Of a DNA stretch of 64,000 bases, positions 35,565 to 43,897 are shown one piece after another. The number at the start of each line of letters is the position of its first letter. The stretch's first letter is position 1. The notes beneath the pieces are model-generated. The model ran no database searches. It saw only the letters and a list, made by a program, of their open reading frames with translations, and was not told the origin of the DNA. The position numbers and the translations under genes are program-made. The stretch is from Nitrospira sp. CR1.3 (lineage in GTDB: Bacteria; Nitrospirota; Nitrospiria; Nitrospirales; Nitrospiraceae), in contig WIAH01000003.1 in assembly GCA_014055525.1 (NCBI GenBank), positions 178,919 through 242,918 on the forward strand, in the 5' to 3' direction.

Positions 35565-36034
35565 TAACCAATCATAGAATCAGCGAGCTGTGGGGGATCC
35601 GAAGGGGGTCGGTCCCCTTCGTGGGGATTGTACAAGGGGGCTGGCCCCCTTTGTAGGAATCGGTGAGGCAGGCTTCAGAGCCGAACCGATGACTGGTCGC
35701 CCGTTCAATCCGGGTCGCCGGCTCCAGTTTTTGCAGATGCGAAGGCTGCCCGCCTTTGCTAAAGCTATGGCGGGCGACCTCCTATGCATCCGCTTCGACT
35801 GGCAAGCCACACCTTGCTTGCGCGCTCCGGCGGCTCATCAGGCGAAGTCTCCCTTCATCGTCGCCGCCGGATAGACCCATTAGGTGTTCATTCTTTGCCC
35901 CGACCGCAAGCTATTGTGAGTCTTTTCATTCTCTTCCTACCTTTGGACCGGAGCCCTTCTATTTCTTAGCGACGAGATAAAACCGACCGATGTTTATGAG
36001 TTTTGATTATTTCTTCGTGTGAGCCGATGCCTCG
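35565..36034. other. Intergenic stretch with hairpins and a relic tRNA 3' half
   Basis: No convincing gene. Two GC-rich hairpins lie at 35601-35620 (GAAGGGG/CCCCTTC) and 35634-35651 (AAGGGGG/CCCCCTT). At 35695-35726 there is a 32-base copy of the tRNA-Thr T arm, acceptor 3' strand and CCA with six differences, two T-stem pairs being changed on both sides; no matching 5' half is present. A REP-like stem GCCCGCC/GGCGGGC is at 35748-35775. The remaining sequence to 36034 shows nothing I can name. Confidence 0.6.
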
Positions 36035-36670
36035 TTACGGCCTTCCGTCAATGGCTTTGGAAGGAAAGAGCCCAGCGGAAGCTGGCAGGGGTACGAAAGT
36101 CAAAGTGGTCAATCGTCCATGCAATACTGAGACATTGATCTCGTCGGAGAACACAAGCCTGAAGTTCTTGATGGAAAATGCGGACAAAGGAGGGATGGCT
36201 TCAAGCGACTGACTTGCCAATGCTTGGCCGGTCAAGTCCTCCAATGTGAAATGGAAACCTGCCAAGGGGCTACCATTGATAGTCGGACCGGTTGCCAAAG
36301 ACGTGAATCTAAACTGGTGCGAAAAGCCGTTCAGAATACCTATATTCGACAAGGCATATTGGGCGCCAGTTCCGGTATAGGGGCCGATCAAAATGACTAG
36401 ATCAGTGATGGCTCCATCATAATAGTTCTGACGCGGGACGAGGAAAGCGTCTCCGGCAGCGGGCTGGTAAGTAAACGACCCCGTGATGACTTGCCCGAGT
36501 TTGAAGGGATGAGGCGATTCAAAGGCTGGGCCTGAAATCTCGTCCACAGTGCCTTCAAAGAGGTACGTGATTGAGTTGGCATGCGCCTCCTCAAGCGGCG
36601 TGAGACAGAAGAGACAGAACAGCCAGGTACGCCAGGGCGGGCACCTCTTGCGCATTCTGAACATGGCCAT
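36035..36670 (-). CDS. Secreted beta-rich protein, possibly a PEP-CTERM relative with a shortened tail
   Basis: About 211 residues from ATG 36670, with AAGGAG four bases upstream; the frame opens at 36742. A basic start and hydrophobic core (MRKRCPPWRTWLFCLFCLTPLEEAHAN) form a signal peptide. The mature part is beta-rich (YLFEGTVDEISGP, GQVITGSFTYQPAAGDA, FHFTLEDLTG), as in many PEP-CTERM exoproteins. The end reads VPLPASAGLF, resembling the start of a PEP-CTERM signal (VPLPAAxxLF), but then stops after PSKAIDGRP with no membrane helix or Arg tail. I do not know its function. Confidence 0.55.
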   Translation of the reverse strand: MAMFRMRKRCPPWRTWLFCLFCLTPLEEAHANSITYLFEGTVDEISGPAFESPHPFKLGQVITGSFTYQPAAGDAFLVPRQNYYDGAITDLVILIGPYTGTGAQYALSNIGILNGFSHQFRFTSLATGPTINGSPLAGFHFTLEDLTGQALASQSLEAIPPLSAFSIKNFRLVFSDEINVSVLHGRLTTLTFVPLPASAGLFPSKAIDGRP

Positions 36671-36983
36671 TCGGCTCCTTCGGACAGGGCGGAGCGAATT
36701 TGAGAAATTAATCAACCTCAAGTGGCAATCATGATGCCGCATTCCATCCCATCATGGAGTTGCTCCTCAGGCGTTAAGAATTTCAAGAGGATATACCGCG
36801 TCGCCTGTGCGCCCTATTCTTGCTGAACCAGCAACCACGCGAATCGCATTCGATCCATGATGAATCGGAAGAGATTCAGAAAAATGTGCGGGGAACCACG
36901 AGCGCGGTAGCCCACGTAGCCTCCCAGCCGTCAAATAACTCAGAAATGTTTGGCCGAACCAGAGGGAAGCGGTAGCATATAGC

Positions 36984-37493
36984 ATGATGCTTCGAACATT
37001 TTGCCTCGCAGTGCTTACTGTCGCAGCCGTCGCAGTCTTGCCGGCTCTTTCATGGGCCGACATGGTAGCCAGAGTCGTCAGCATCCATGACGGAGACCGG
37101 TTGACCATTCGACACGACGGCCGCAGCGAGACGATCCATCTGAAAGACGTCGATTGTCCCGAACTCACGCAGCCCTTCGGAAAGCAAGCGAAGCACGCGA
37201 CCGCCGCCTACGTCGGGAACCGAGACGTGGTCGTGCGAGGACTCTCACGGGACAAGCAGGGTCGGATATCGGCCGAAGTGCTGTTGAACGACGGGCGGAG
37301 TTTGGGGCGTGAGCTGCTCAAAGAAGGGCTGGCCTGGTGGAAACGATCGCCTTCCAGCGATGCCCGTCTCGAAGTACTCGAAGAACTGGCGAGGGCCGGG
37401 GCTAAAGGCCTATGGTCGGAGCCGAATCCGATGCCGCCGTGGGAATGGAAAGAGAAGTCAAAGGTTAAGCGTGATCTTCCGCCTCAGCGGTGA
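36984..37493 (+). CDS. Secreted thermonuclease-like (SNase) protein
   Basis: A 169-residue protein with a signal peptide (LAVLTVAAVAVLPALSWAD) and a staphylococcal-nuclease-like OB fold (VVSIHDGDRLTIRHDGRSETIHLKDVDCPELTQPFGKQAK, then LLKEGLAWW). Asp and Arg/Glu positions of the Ca-binding and catalytic site are partly kept (DGDR, LKDVDCPE), but the usual RL-GIDAPE Arg is replaced by Lys. It is probably a periplasmic or extracellular nuclease-fold protein; activity is uncertain. The gene converges on the sortase gene with a 29-base overlap. Confidence 0.8.
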   Translation: MMLRTFCLAVLTVAAVAVLPALSWADMVARVVSIHDGDRLTIRHDGRSETIHLKDVDCPELTQPFGKQAKHATAAYVGNRDVVVRGLSRDKQGRISAEVLLNDGRSLGRELLKEGLAWWKRSPSSDARLEVLEELARAGAKGLWSEPNPMPPWEWKEKSKVKRDLPPQR

Positions 37494-38058
37494 CGATCCA
37501 GCGCAACGGACCTCCCGGTATCGGCACGCGGAATGGGTAACAGGTCACCAGGACCAGTGACGGCTGTTCCCTGTTGAGCCGGATTCGGCCTGTTCGGCTA
37601 TCGATGACGCGACGGTCGATCACCCGATAGGAACGAGTACGGCCGCCCCGCGATTGCAGCATGAATCGCTCGCCGGTTTGAATCAGCTCCAAAAACGCAA
37701 AGTGCGTATCGCGATGGCCGGTGAGAATCGTCGTGCCCGTCGAGCCTGGGAGCGCGCTCGATTCCAGGTAGCCAGGCCCGAATGCGAGCGAGCGGCCGTA
37801 GGCGCCGTTCAGCACAATCAGGTCGATTCTCCTCGCAGGAACTGTGAGTCGCGCCACCGGCCAGGTATCGGCCCAGGGCCAGGGCTTGACTGCGGCTTCT
37901 CCCTCTAGGGTGCGCGACCAGGCCCGTCGCAGCAGTAATTGCGCGAGCCCGGCCTTCGCATAGATCCACATTCCCTCCCCAACCTGCCACAGTCCGATGG
38001 CGAAGAGAGACACTACCAGCGCAACGAAGGAGCGGGAAGTGGGCTGGAACCGGCTCAT
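37465..38058 (-). CDS. Class GN (marine proteobacterial type) sortase
   Basis: A 197-residue transpeptidase with an N-terminal membrane helix (SFVALVVSLFAIGLWQVG). The catalytic residues of sortases are visible: His115 (LTGHRDTHF), Cys173 (VTCYPF) and Arg186 (GPLRW). Class GN sortases occur in Gram-negatives beside one dedicated VIT/vWA target and an OmpA-like PdsO protein. Both are here, immediately upstream, and the start ATG 38058 overlaps the target stop (ATGA). An in-frame ATG at 38082 would add eight residues. It presumably cleaves the LPRTATSG signal of the upstream protein. Confidence 0.9.
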   Translation of the reverse strand: MSRFQPTSRSFVALVVSLFAIGLWQVGEGMWIYAKAGLAQLLLRRAWSRTLEGEAAVKPWPWADTWPVARLTVPARRIDLIVLNGAYGRSLAFGPGYLESSALPGSTGTTILTGHRDTHFAFLELIQTGERFMLQSRGGRTRSYRVIDRRVIDSRTGRIRLNREQPSLVLVTCYPFRVPIPGGPLRWIVTAEAEDHA

Positions 38059-40178
38059 GCCACCCTTGTCCGATAGGCCCACAACAACCCTGTCAGGACG
38101 AGCAAGGTCAGCCCGAAGAAAATCTGCAGCTGCCCGCTCGTGGCAGTCCTCGGCAGGCCGAAGATCGCCTGGTAGTCCTGCCCTTCCGGCAGGTTCACCT
38201 TCATCGCATGGGTAATCAAGGACCTGTCCGTCGGCCGAATCGGCTCTCGGTCCACAACCACGAGACTCGTGTACTTGCTGACAAGATGATGAGCCAGGGC
38301 CACGTCGAGCACCGCCTGCCTGGTTGAAGACTCATCCTGGCCGAATTCCTGTTGATTCATGATGGAATCGATCTTCCGACGAGCCCAGTTGACGGAGAGG
38401 CCGTCCCGTGAGGGATCGTCTTTCAGGGCAATGACCGTCGTCCATGGCGACGCTCCGATGGAGCCTCGAATCGTCAGACGAGCGGGAAGAGTTTTGCTCA
38501 TTAGCGCGACGACAACCGGCTCGCCGTCATAGAGATCCGGCACCTTCGCCGGGAACGTCTCGGCCGTTTCATCGAGCCCTTCCACAACAAGATTTGTCAG
38601 CACCGGCCGCTCCAGCTTGCGGAAGATGGAGTCCATCTGCGCTTTGACTTCGCTGGTGCTGCCGATGTGGGTGAAGGTGCCTCGACCGAATTCCGCCGCC
38701 TTCCGCATGAAGTGGCTGTTCGGCGCGGAGCCGATGCCGATGGTGAAGAGACGGCTCGCGCGCAGTTGATCGCGGATCACGCCGAACAACTCGTCCTCAT
38801 TCCCCACTTGGCCGTCAGTCAGAAAGATCACCTGCCGCAAGTGCGTCGAAGGGGCCTGGCCCATCAGTGCCATCTTCAGAGCTGGCAGAATCTCCGTGCC
38901 TCCGTTCGCCTTGAGCTGCTCGACATAGTGGACCGCCTTGCGCAACGTCCCGGTATCGACCGGCATCGGTTGAGAGAAGAGCATCTTGGTGATGCTATTG
39001 AACTGGATGATGTTGAAGCGGTCCTGTGTGCCGAGTCTGGTCAAGGCGAGCAGCAACGCAGCCTTGGCTTGCTCGATGGACGTACCAGCCATGGAACCGG
39101 ACGTGTCGATGACGAAGATCGCTTCGCGGGGCTGTGACGTGGCCTGCTGATCGGACAATGCGGGAGGGGACAACATCAGGAATGCATAGAAACCGTCGCC
39201 CTGTTGCTCTGTGAACACCGTCGCGACCGGGGCCTTTCCGGGAGCCGGCTGCCAGAGCAGGGCAAAATCGCGATTGGCCGGCACATGATCGGCTCGCAAC
39301 GTGATGTGCCGTCGACCGTCCGGTTCAGCGATGACGAGAATGTCATGATAGGGAGATTCGACCTTGCCGAGAGGAAAGCCTGCAGCCAGATCGATCGTCA
39401 GGGTCACCGGATTGATCGGGCCGTGGTCAGGGTGCTGAACCGGCGGGGTGATGCGGGAAGCATCTGCGACACGATCGGTATCGAGCGACCACCCGTATGC
39501 TCGCGGCTGATCTTCCATCACGACCGGTGTGCCGGGAATGTAGCGGGGTCCCACGACCATGGGGAAACGAAAAGAATATGTCCCCTGGTCATACCGAACC
39601 GTCTCCTGATACTCGATCTCGACTGTCACGCGGTCACCCGGAGCGATGTTCGCAACAGAAGTGGTGAAGACGTTCGGCCGTCCCTGTTCAACTAGGCTCG
39701 CCCGCTTGCCTTCCTGTTTGGCCTGGTCGTAGACCTTCTTCGCTTCGGCGCGCTCCTTGATCTGTCCTTCGATCGTTCGCTCGCCGACTTTCATGCGGAG
39801 GTGATCGACGGCCGCAGTTTCAGGGAGAGGGAACACATAGATGCCCTCGGCCCAGTCGTCTTTCTTCAGGCTGGGATTGACGAATTCCTGGTGAAGTTTG
39901 GTCCGCGCGATGGTGCCGGTCACGGAAATCTGCACGTCCGTCTTGAGGATGGGAGCGGGAATGTATCGGCCCGCTTCGTTGGTCTTGAAGAGCAGGCTGC
40001 CTTCTGTCACGTCGTTCAGGCCGATGCTCGATTCGCTGTGCAGGGGTTCCTCTCCGCAGGCGAGCAGCACCGGCAGTCCGCCTGCCCATGAGAAGAAAGT
40101 GGTAACCAGAGTGGCGCAGAGGATGCGAGCTGTCCTCCTCGCGAACAGTCGTTGATTCACGATGCTGTGTCGATTCAT
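38055..40178 (-). CDS. Sortase target protein with VIT and vWA domains
   Basis: About 707 residues from ATG 40178, with GAGGA upstream. A signal peptide (ILCATLVTTFFSWAGG...) leads to a vault/inter-alpha-trypsin (VIT) domain (TKLHQEFVNPSLKKDDWAEGIYVFPLP, then ERAEAKKVYDQAKQEGKRASL) and a vWA domain with a MIDAS motif (FVIDTSGSMAG). The C-terminus is a sorting signal: LPRTATSG at 675-682, a hydrophobic helix, then a short Arg tail (YRTRVA). This is the classic marine proteobacterial sortase target layout. It lies between pdsO and the sortase gene. Its role is unknown; vWA/VIT proteins often mediate adhesion or protein contacts. Confidence 0.92.
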   Translation of the reverse strand: MNRHSIVNQRLFARRTARILCATLVTTFFSWAGGLPVLLACGEEPLHSESSIGLNDVTEGSLLFKTNEAGRYIPAPILKTDVQISVTGTIARTKLHQEFVNPSLKKDDWAEGIYVFPLPETAAVDHLRMKVGERTIEGQIKERAEAKKVYDQAKQEGKRASLVEQGRPNVFTTSVANIAPGDRVTVEIEYQETVRYDQGTYSFRFPMVVGPRYIPGTPVVMEDQPRAYGWSLDTDRVADASRITPPVQHPDHGPINPVTLTIDLAAGFPLGKVESPYHDILVIAEPDGRRHITLRADHVPANRDFALLWQPAPGKAPVATVFTEQQGDGFYAFLMLSPPALSDQQATSQPREAIFVIDTSGSMAGTSIEQAKAALLLALTRLGTQDRFNIIQFNSITKMLFSQPMPVDTGTLRKAVHYVEQLKANGGTEILPALKMALMGQAPSTHLRQVIFLTDGQVGNEDELFGVIRDQLRASRLFTIGIGSAPNSHFMRKAAEFGRGTFTHIGSTSEVKAQMDSIFRKLERPVLTNLVVEGLDETAETFPAKVPDLYDGEPVVVALMSKTLPARLTIRGSIGASPWTTVIALKDDPSRDGLSVNWARRKIDSIMNQQEFGQDESSTRQAVLDVALAHHLVSKYTSLVVVDREPIRPTDRSLITHAMKVNLPEGQDYQAIFGLPRTATSGQLQIFFGLTLLVLTGLLWAYRTRVA

Positions 40179-40270
40179 GCCGTCCTCGTCTCGTTTGTTG
40201 TGAGTGGCGCTGCGACATCCGGCTGGCCGGACCCTGGATAACCTCATCCAGGGTCCGACATAGGCGTGGG

Positions 40271-41086
40271 TCAGCTACCTGAGGCTGGCTCAAGTGGGGT
40301 CGCGGCAGGCTCTTCCGGCTGCGTTGCGTTGGCGGAGGGGATGAGGCTATCGATGAGCGAGTTGGGTTCGTCGGTCATCTGAGTAGGATCGAGGGAAGCT
40401 GGTGTGGCGTCAACAGTTTGTGTGGTCGCCACGACCGGCGCGACCATATGCTCCTGGCCGATCGTGCGGATTTCAAGGTGAACCCGGCGGTTCATCCGGC
40501 GGCAGGCATCGCTGTTGTCGACGCACAGCACACCGTCCTTGCCGAGACTTACGGTCTTGATCTGGTGCTCCGCCACCCCGGCATTCATCAATTCAGCTTT
40601 GACGGTCTCTGCGCGTTTCATCCCCAGCGTCATGTTGTAGCCGGCCGAGCCCTGCCGATCGGTATAGCCCTGAACGAGGACGCCGAGGTTGGCGTCGTTC
40701 TTGAGAAACGCCGCCTCTTCATGAAGGATAGCCTTGGCTTCGTCCGTCAAACCCTTCCGGCCCACTTCGAAATAGATATCGGCATGGATGATCTCCGGCT
40801 TGACCTTGGCGATCGGAGACTCCTGGATCTTGTTCGCCGGAAGCGAGACCGGGGTCACCAGAGACTGGTTGCTGCCCTTGAGCACTTCGCTGACTTGCGA
40901 ACCGTTCAACTGGTCAGGACCCGTGATGGTCGAATGGTCGGTCGAGGAGTAGTACCAGAATGCGCCGATGATGGCGGCGAGGCTCACGACAAGCCCGGAG
41001 ATGACGAACACATCCTTATCCTTGTTGGGCCCCGAGATAGTCGGGGCGATATTGCCCGATGTGACCTGCGATGGACCTTTCTGCAT
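40271..41086 (-). CDS. pdsO: Sortase-associated OmpA-like protein PdsO
   Basis: A 271-residue protein with one N-terminal membrane helix (DVFVISGLVVSLAAIIGAFWYY) and an OmpA/MotB-type peptidoglycan-binding domain (ADIYFEVGRKGLTDEAKAIL, VLVQGYTDRQGSAGYNMTLGMKRAETVKAEL, RRMNRRVHLEIRT). A Thr/Pro/Ala-rich tail follows. PdsO proteins are found with class GN sortases and their targets, and here it is first in the three-gene minus-strand operon, 92 bases before the target gene. The PdsS/PdsR two-component pair that often accompanies this system is not adjacent. Confidence 0.85.
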   Translation of the reverse strand: MQKGPSQVTSGNIAPTISGPNKDKDVFVISGLVVSLAAIIGAFWYYSSTDHSTITGPDQLNGSQVSEVLKGSNQSLVTPVSLPANKIQESPIAKVKPEIIHADIYFEVGRKGLTDEAKAILHEEAAFLKNDANLGVLVQGYTDRQGSAGYNMTLGMKRAETVKAELMNAGVAEHQIKTVSLGKDGVLCVDNSDACRRMNRRVHLEIRTIGQEHMVAPVVATTQTVDATPASLDPTQMTDEPNSLIDSLIPSANATQPEEPAATPLEPASGS

Positions 41087-41493
41087 GGCGAAACCCTCCC
41101 GAGGTTATAAAGTGTCAAAGTTGAAAAGTTAGAAAGTTGCTGAAGTCCAAGCCTGCCTAGACTCTGATTCACCCCCTTTCCAGCCTGCTTGCCTGCGTAC
41201 CGATGACTGGATGCTTGAGCAACGGGAGTGCCGACCTTGGGCAGTATGAAAGTGGAGAAAGTTGTGAAGGTAGTTGAGGGGTTCAGAAGGAGTGAGAGAG
41301 GCGCGTTCGATGCGGGGATGGTGTTTCCATCTAGCGATGCGGGGCCGGCCCCGCACGTTCAGGTTTCAGAGCGGGTCCTGTCGTCGATCAGCGCTCGGTC
41401 CGCGCACCCCCCGATGTGGGTCCCCCGCTGCGCGCGGCGACCTCTGACAATCTGGCCAATAGAAATGGAATCATTCTCAGGATTTCAGGCTAA
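41087..41493. other. Intergenic region between the sortase operon and the integron integrase
   Basis: The region should hold the divergent promoters of pdsO and the integrase; I cannot place them. A perfect 18-bp palindrome, TGCGGGGCCGGCCCCGCA, lies at 41338-41355. The segment 41360-41440 is rich in GC with CCCCCC and CGCGCGGCG runs. No gene is supported. Confidence 0.5.
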
Positions 41494-42492
41494 GTGAGAA
41501 TTGACGGAGTCGGCGCATCGGTAGAGAATGTGCCGCGCTGGTTCCGGCGTTCACTCATCGTAGAGGCCGTGCAGGCTCGTCATTACTCCAGGAGAACCGA
41601 ACAGGCGTATAGTCATTGGGTCGCAAGGTTTCTGCACTTTCATCAAGGGCGCGATCCGGCCAAGATGGCCGCACCGGACATCAATCAGTTTCTGACTCAT
41701 CTGGCCCTGCAAGAGAAGGTCAGTGCTTCGACGCAAAACCAAGCATTGGCGGCGGTGCTCTTCCTCTACCGACACGTGATCGGGCGCGACCTCGGAGACC
41801 TCGGCGAAGTCATCCGTGCCAGAAAACCTGAACGTCTGCCTGTGGTCATGACCTGTGAGGAAGTGAAAGCGGTGCTGGCGAACCTGGCCGGCGAAAAGTG
41901 GCTGATAGTCGCGATCATGTATGGCGCGGGTCTTCGTCTGATGGAATGTCTGCGTCTCCGGATTCAAGATATCGATTTCTCTCGGAATGAGATTCTGATT
42001 CGCGACGGCAAAGACGCCAAAGACTGGATCACGATGTTGCCCGAATCGGTCAAGACCCCACTCCAGGGCCACCTCACGAAGGTCAAGGCCGTACACCAAC
42101 AGGATGTGGCAGATGGGTGGGGGCGCGTACAGCTACCACACGCATTTGACCGCAAGTACCCCAACGCGCCGAAGGACTGGCGCTGGCAATGGGTCTTTTC
42201 CCAGGAGCACCGATGGGTCAATGGCAAGACCAAGGAACAAGGACGTCATCACATTGACGAATCCCTGGTGCAGAAAGCTGTCAGAGAGGCTGTAGCGAAG
42301 GCCGGACTGACGAAGCGGGCCACCTGCCACACCTTCCGGCACTCCTTTGCCACACACCTGCTGGAAAGCAGCTCGGATATTCGAACCATCCAGGAGTTGT
42401 TAGGGCATCGCGATGTCAAAACGACGATGATCTATACTCATGTCCTCCATCGAGGGCCGTCCGGTGTCCGCAGTCCGCTGGACGGGATGTGA
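41494..42492 (+). CDS. intI: Integron integrase (tyrosine recombinase)
   Basis: A 332-residue protein with the SAM-like N-terminal domain (RHYSRRTEQAYSHWVARFLHFH) and the catalytic set Arg148, His279, Arg282, His305 and Tyr314. These are each exactly two residues later than Arg146/His277/Arg280/His303/Tyr312 of the class 1 integrase. The integron-specific segment is present (LPHAFDRKYPNAPKDWRWQWVFSQEHR, then GRHHIDESLVQKAVREAV), distinguishing it from XerC/D. The start is GTG 41494; the first ~20 residues are weakly supported. The C-terminus GPSGVRSPLDGM is typical for IntI. It should recombine attC and attI sites, which follow downstream. Confidence 0.93.
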   Translation: MRIDGVGASVENVPRWFRRSLIVEAVQARHYSRRTEQAYSHWVARFLHFHQGRDPAKMAAPDINQFLTHLALQEKVSASTQNQALAAVLFLYRHVIGRDLGDLGEVIRARKPERLPVVMTCEEVKAVLANLAGEKWLIVAIMYGAGLRLMECLRLRIQDIDFSRNEILIRDGKDAKDWITMLPESVKTPLQGHLTKVKAVHQQDVADGWGRVQLPHAFDRKYPNAPKDWRWQWVFSQEHRWVNGKTKEQGRHHIDESLVQKAVREAVAKAGLTKRATCHTFRHSFATHLLESSSDIRTIQELLGHRDVKTTMIYTHVLHRGPSGVRSPLDGM

Positions 42493-42688
42493 ATCCATTG
42501 AAGGAAGCGTGTTATGCCGATCCGCATAAGACCCCGTGATAAAATGGGCCAACAGTCGCAACTCATTGAAGCGAGAGCAGGTATGGCGTATGGTTCACGA
42601 ACCGTCGTGGCGTGTTATACGGATCGGAACTGGCAGATCCGGCTCTTATGCGGATCGGCCTAAACATAGTTAGGTTGCATCAAATACC
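42493..42688 (+). promoter_or_regulatory. Putative attI / recombination region with three related palindromic motifs
   Basis: Motif 1 at 42512-42529 is TTATGCCGATCCGCATAA, itself a 6-bp-arm palindrome. Motif 3 at 42646-42663 is TTATGCGGATCGGCCTAA, the reverse complement of motif 1 with one mismatch; with flanks, 19 of 20 bases match. Motif 2 at 42615-42627 (TTATACGGATCGG) is a degenerate direct copy of motif 3. A GTTAGGT core (42669-42675) fits GTTRRRY and marks the likely cassette insertion point, 13 bases before the first cassette gene. The motifs could be integrase-binding sites. Confidence 0.55.
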
Positions 42689-43501
42689 ATGACTGCACGC
42701 GATCGACTTGAACTCATCTCCGTCAAAGTCGATCGTGCCAAAGAGCACCTTGCGACCATTTCGGCTGATCTCCGTGCCTACCTCGATTCGAAGCCCTACG
42801 CTGTCGGAGCAAAGCGCGCACCTGACACGCGTCGGTTGATCTACTCTGTGGCGGGAGTACGGCCCACGCCGCTCAGAATCTCCGCAGTCCTTGGCGACGC
42901 AATCCATAACCTCAGGAGCGCCCTAGATCACCTTGCGTATCAGCTCGTCTGGGTAGGGTCTGGCAAGAAACCTTCGAGCCATGTGTACTTTCCCATCGCG
43001 GACGATCGCGCGAGGTACATCGAGCAACGGCGTCAGCAGCTCAAGGGTGCCACGCCGACCGCGATTGCGACGCTTGACGCTCTCATGCCCTACAAAGGCG
43101 GAAACGACGCTCTTTGGCGCTTGCACAAGTTGAACAACGTTGACAAGCATCGCGTTCTTCTCACGGCCGGTTCGGCGTTTCGGAGCGTCAACATAGGCGC
43201 CCACATGAGCCGCGAGATGCAGAAGCACCTCGCGTCCCCTCCAATGGCTGACAAGTTCTCCGGAATGCCTGCCGTCGACCTCTTCCTTCGACCTGCGGAC
43301 CGGCTTTTTCCGCTGAAGACGGGCGACGAACTGTTAATCGACGGCCCGGACGCTGAAATGAACGACAAACTCGAGTTTCGGTTTGAGGTGGCTTTCGGTG
43401 AGCAAGACATAGCCTTTGGCGATCCAATCGTCGAAACCCTGACGTCAATGGTGCAGTTGGTCGAAGACATTCTCCCGAAGTTCGAGCCGCACCTTCAATA
43501 G
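42689..43501 (+). CDS. Orphan cassette protein with an all-alpha N-terminal part
   Basis: A 270-residue protein that I do not recognise by function. The N-terminal half is helical (MTARDRLELISVKVDRAKEHLATISADLR) and contains GDAIHNLRSALDHLAYQLV and LHKLNNVDKHR, two motifs that recur in uncharacterised, possibly HEPN-like, proteins from diverse bacteria. The C-terminal part is beta-rich. No signal peptide or membrane helix is seen. It begins 13 bases after the GTTAGGT core and ends 22 bases before an attC, so it fills the first cassette. Confidence 0.75.
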   Translation: MTARDRLELISVKVDRAKEHLATISADLRAYLDSKPYAVGAKRAPDTRRLIYSVAGVRPTPLRISAVLGDAIHNLRSALDHLAYQLVWVGSGKKPSSHVYFPIADDRARYIEQRRQQLKGATPTAIATLDALMPYKGGNDALWRLHKLNNVDKHRVLLTAGSAFRSVNIGAHMSREMQKHLASPPMADKFSGMPAVDLFLRPADRLFPLKTGDELLIDGPDAEMNDKLEFRFEVAFGEQDIAFGDPIVETLTSMVQLVEDILPKFEPHLQ

Positions 43502-43523
43502 CCTTGCCGTGAGCCAAGATGCA

Positions 43524-43589
43524 ACTTAACCCTTCGCTCGAGCGGACTCGCACCGGCATGGCGCTCGCCCCTCAGCTCAAACGTTAGGC
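43524..43589 (+). repeat. attC site of cassette 1
   Basis: A 66-base attC. The left core is ACTTAAC (43524-43530; RYYYAAC) and the right core GTTAGGC (43583-43589; GTTRRRY), with an internal imperfect palindrome rich in CGCTCG/CGGACTCG and a right inner box reading CAGCTCAAAC, similar to the next attC. The two outer cores pair imperfectly. Confidence 0.75.
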
Positions 43590-43622
43590 TCCCAAGTGAT
43601 AGGGGGCTTGACCATGACGGAG

Positions 43623-43641
43623 GTATGACGTATGGTCATAC
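43623..43641 (+). promoter_or_regulatory. Candidate operator for the toxin-antitoxin pair
   Basis: GTATGAC (43623-43629) and GTCATAC (43635-43641) form a 7-bp inverted repeat with a five-base spacer, 13 bases before the antitoxin ATG. Ribbon-helix-helix antitoxins bind such palindromes to repress their own operon, so this is a plausible autoregulatory site. Confidence 0.5.
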
Positions 43642-43654
43642 CCAGAGGTGCAAC

Positions 43655-43897
43655 ATGCCCCGGTCAAAAATTGCGATATCCCTCGATCAGTCCACCGTAG
43701 AACGCCTCGATACCCTCGTCGAGAAAGCCGCCTTTCCCAGTCGGAGTCAAGCGATTCAAGAAGCAGTGGAAGAAAAACTCGCCCGCCTGGACCGAAGCCG
43801 TTTGGCGAGGGAGTGTGCGAAACTCGATCCCGTCCTCGAAAGGACGCTTGCCGAGGAAGGCCTATCCGAGGATGTGTCGGCATGGCCCGAATATTGA
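43655..43897 (+). CDS. Ribbon-helix-helix (CopG-type) antitoxin
   Basis: An 80-residue protein with a short N-terminal strand and two helices typical of ribbon-helix-helix proteins (KIAISLDQSTVERLDTLVEKAAFPSRSQAIQEAVEEKLARL), followed by an acidic C-terminal tail that would bind the toxin. ATG 43655 (MPRSKIAISLD) matches the family start and leaves the palindrome upstream; ATG 43625 is in frame but would place the palindrome inside the gene. It overlaps the MazF gene by 16 bases. Confidence 0.85.
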   Translation: MPRSKIAISLDQSTVERLDTLVEKAAFPSRSQAIQEAVEEKLARLDRSRLARECAKLDPVLERTLAEEGLSEDVSAWPEY

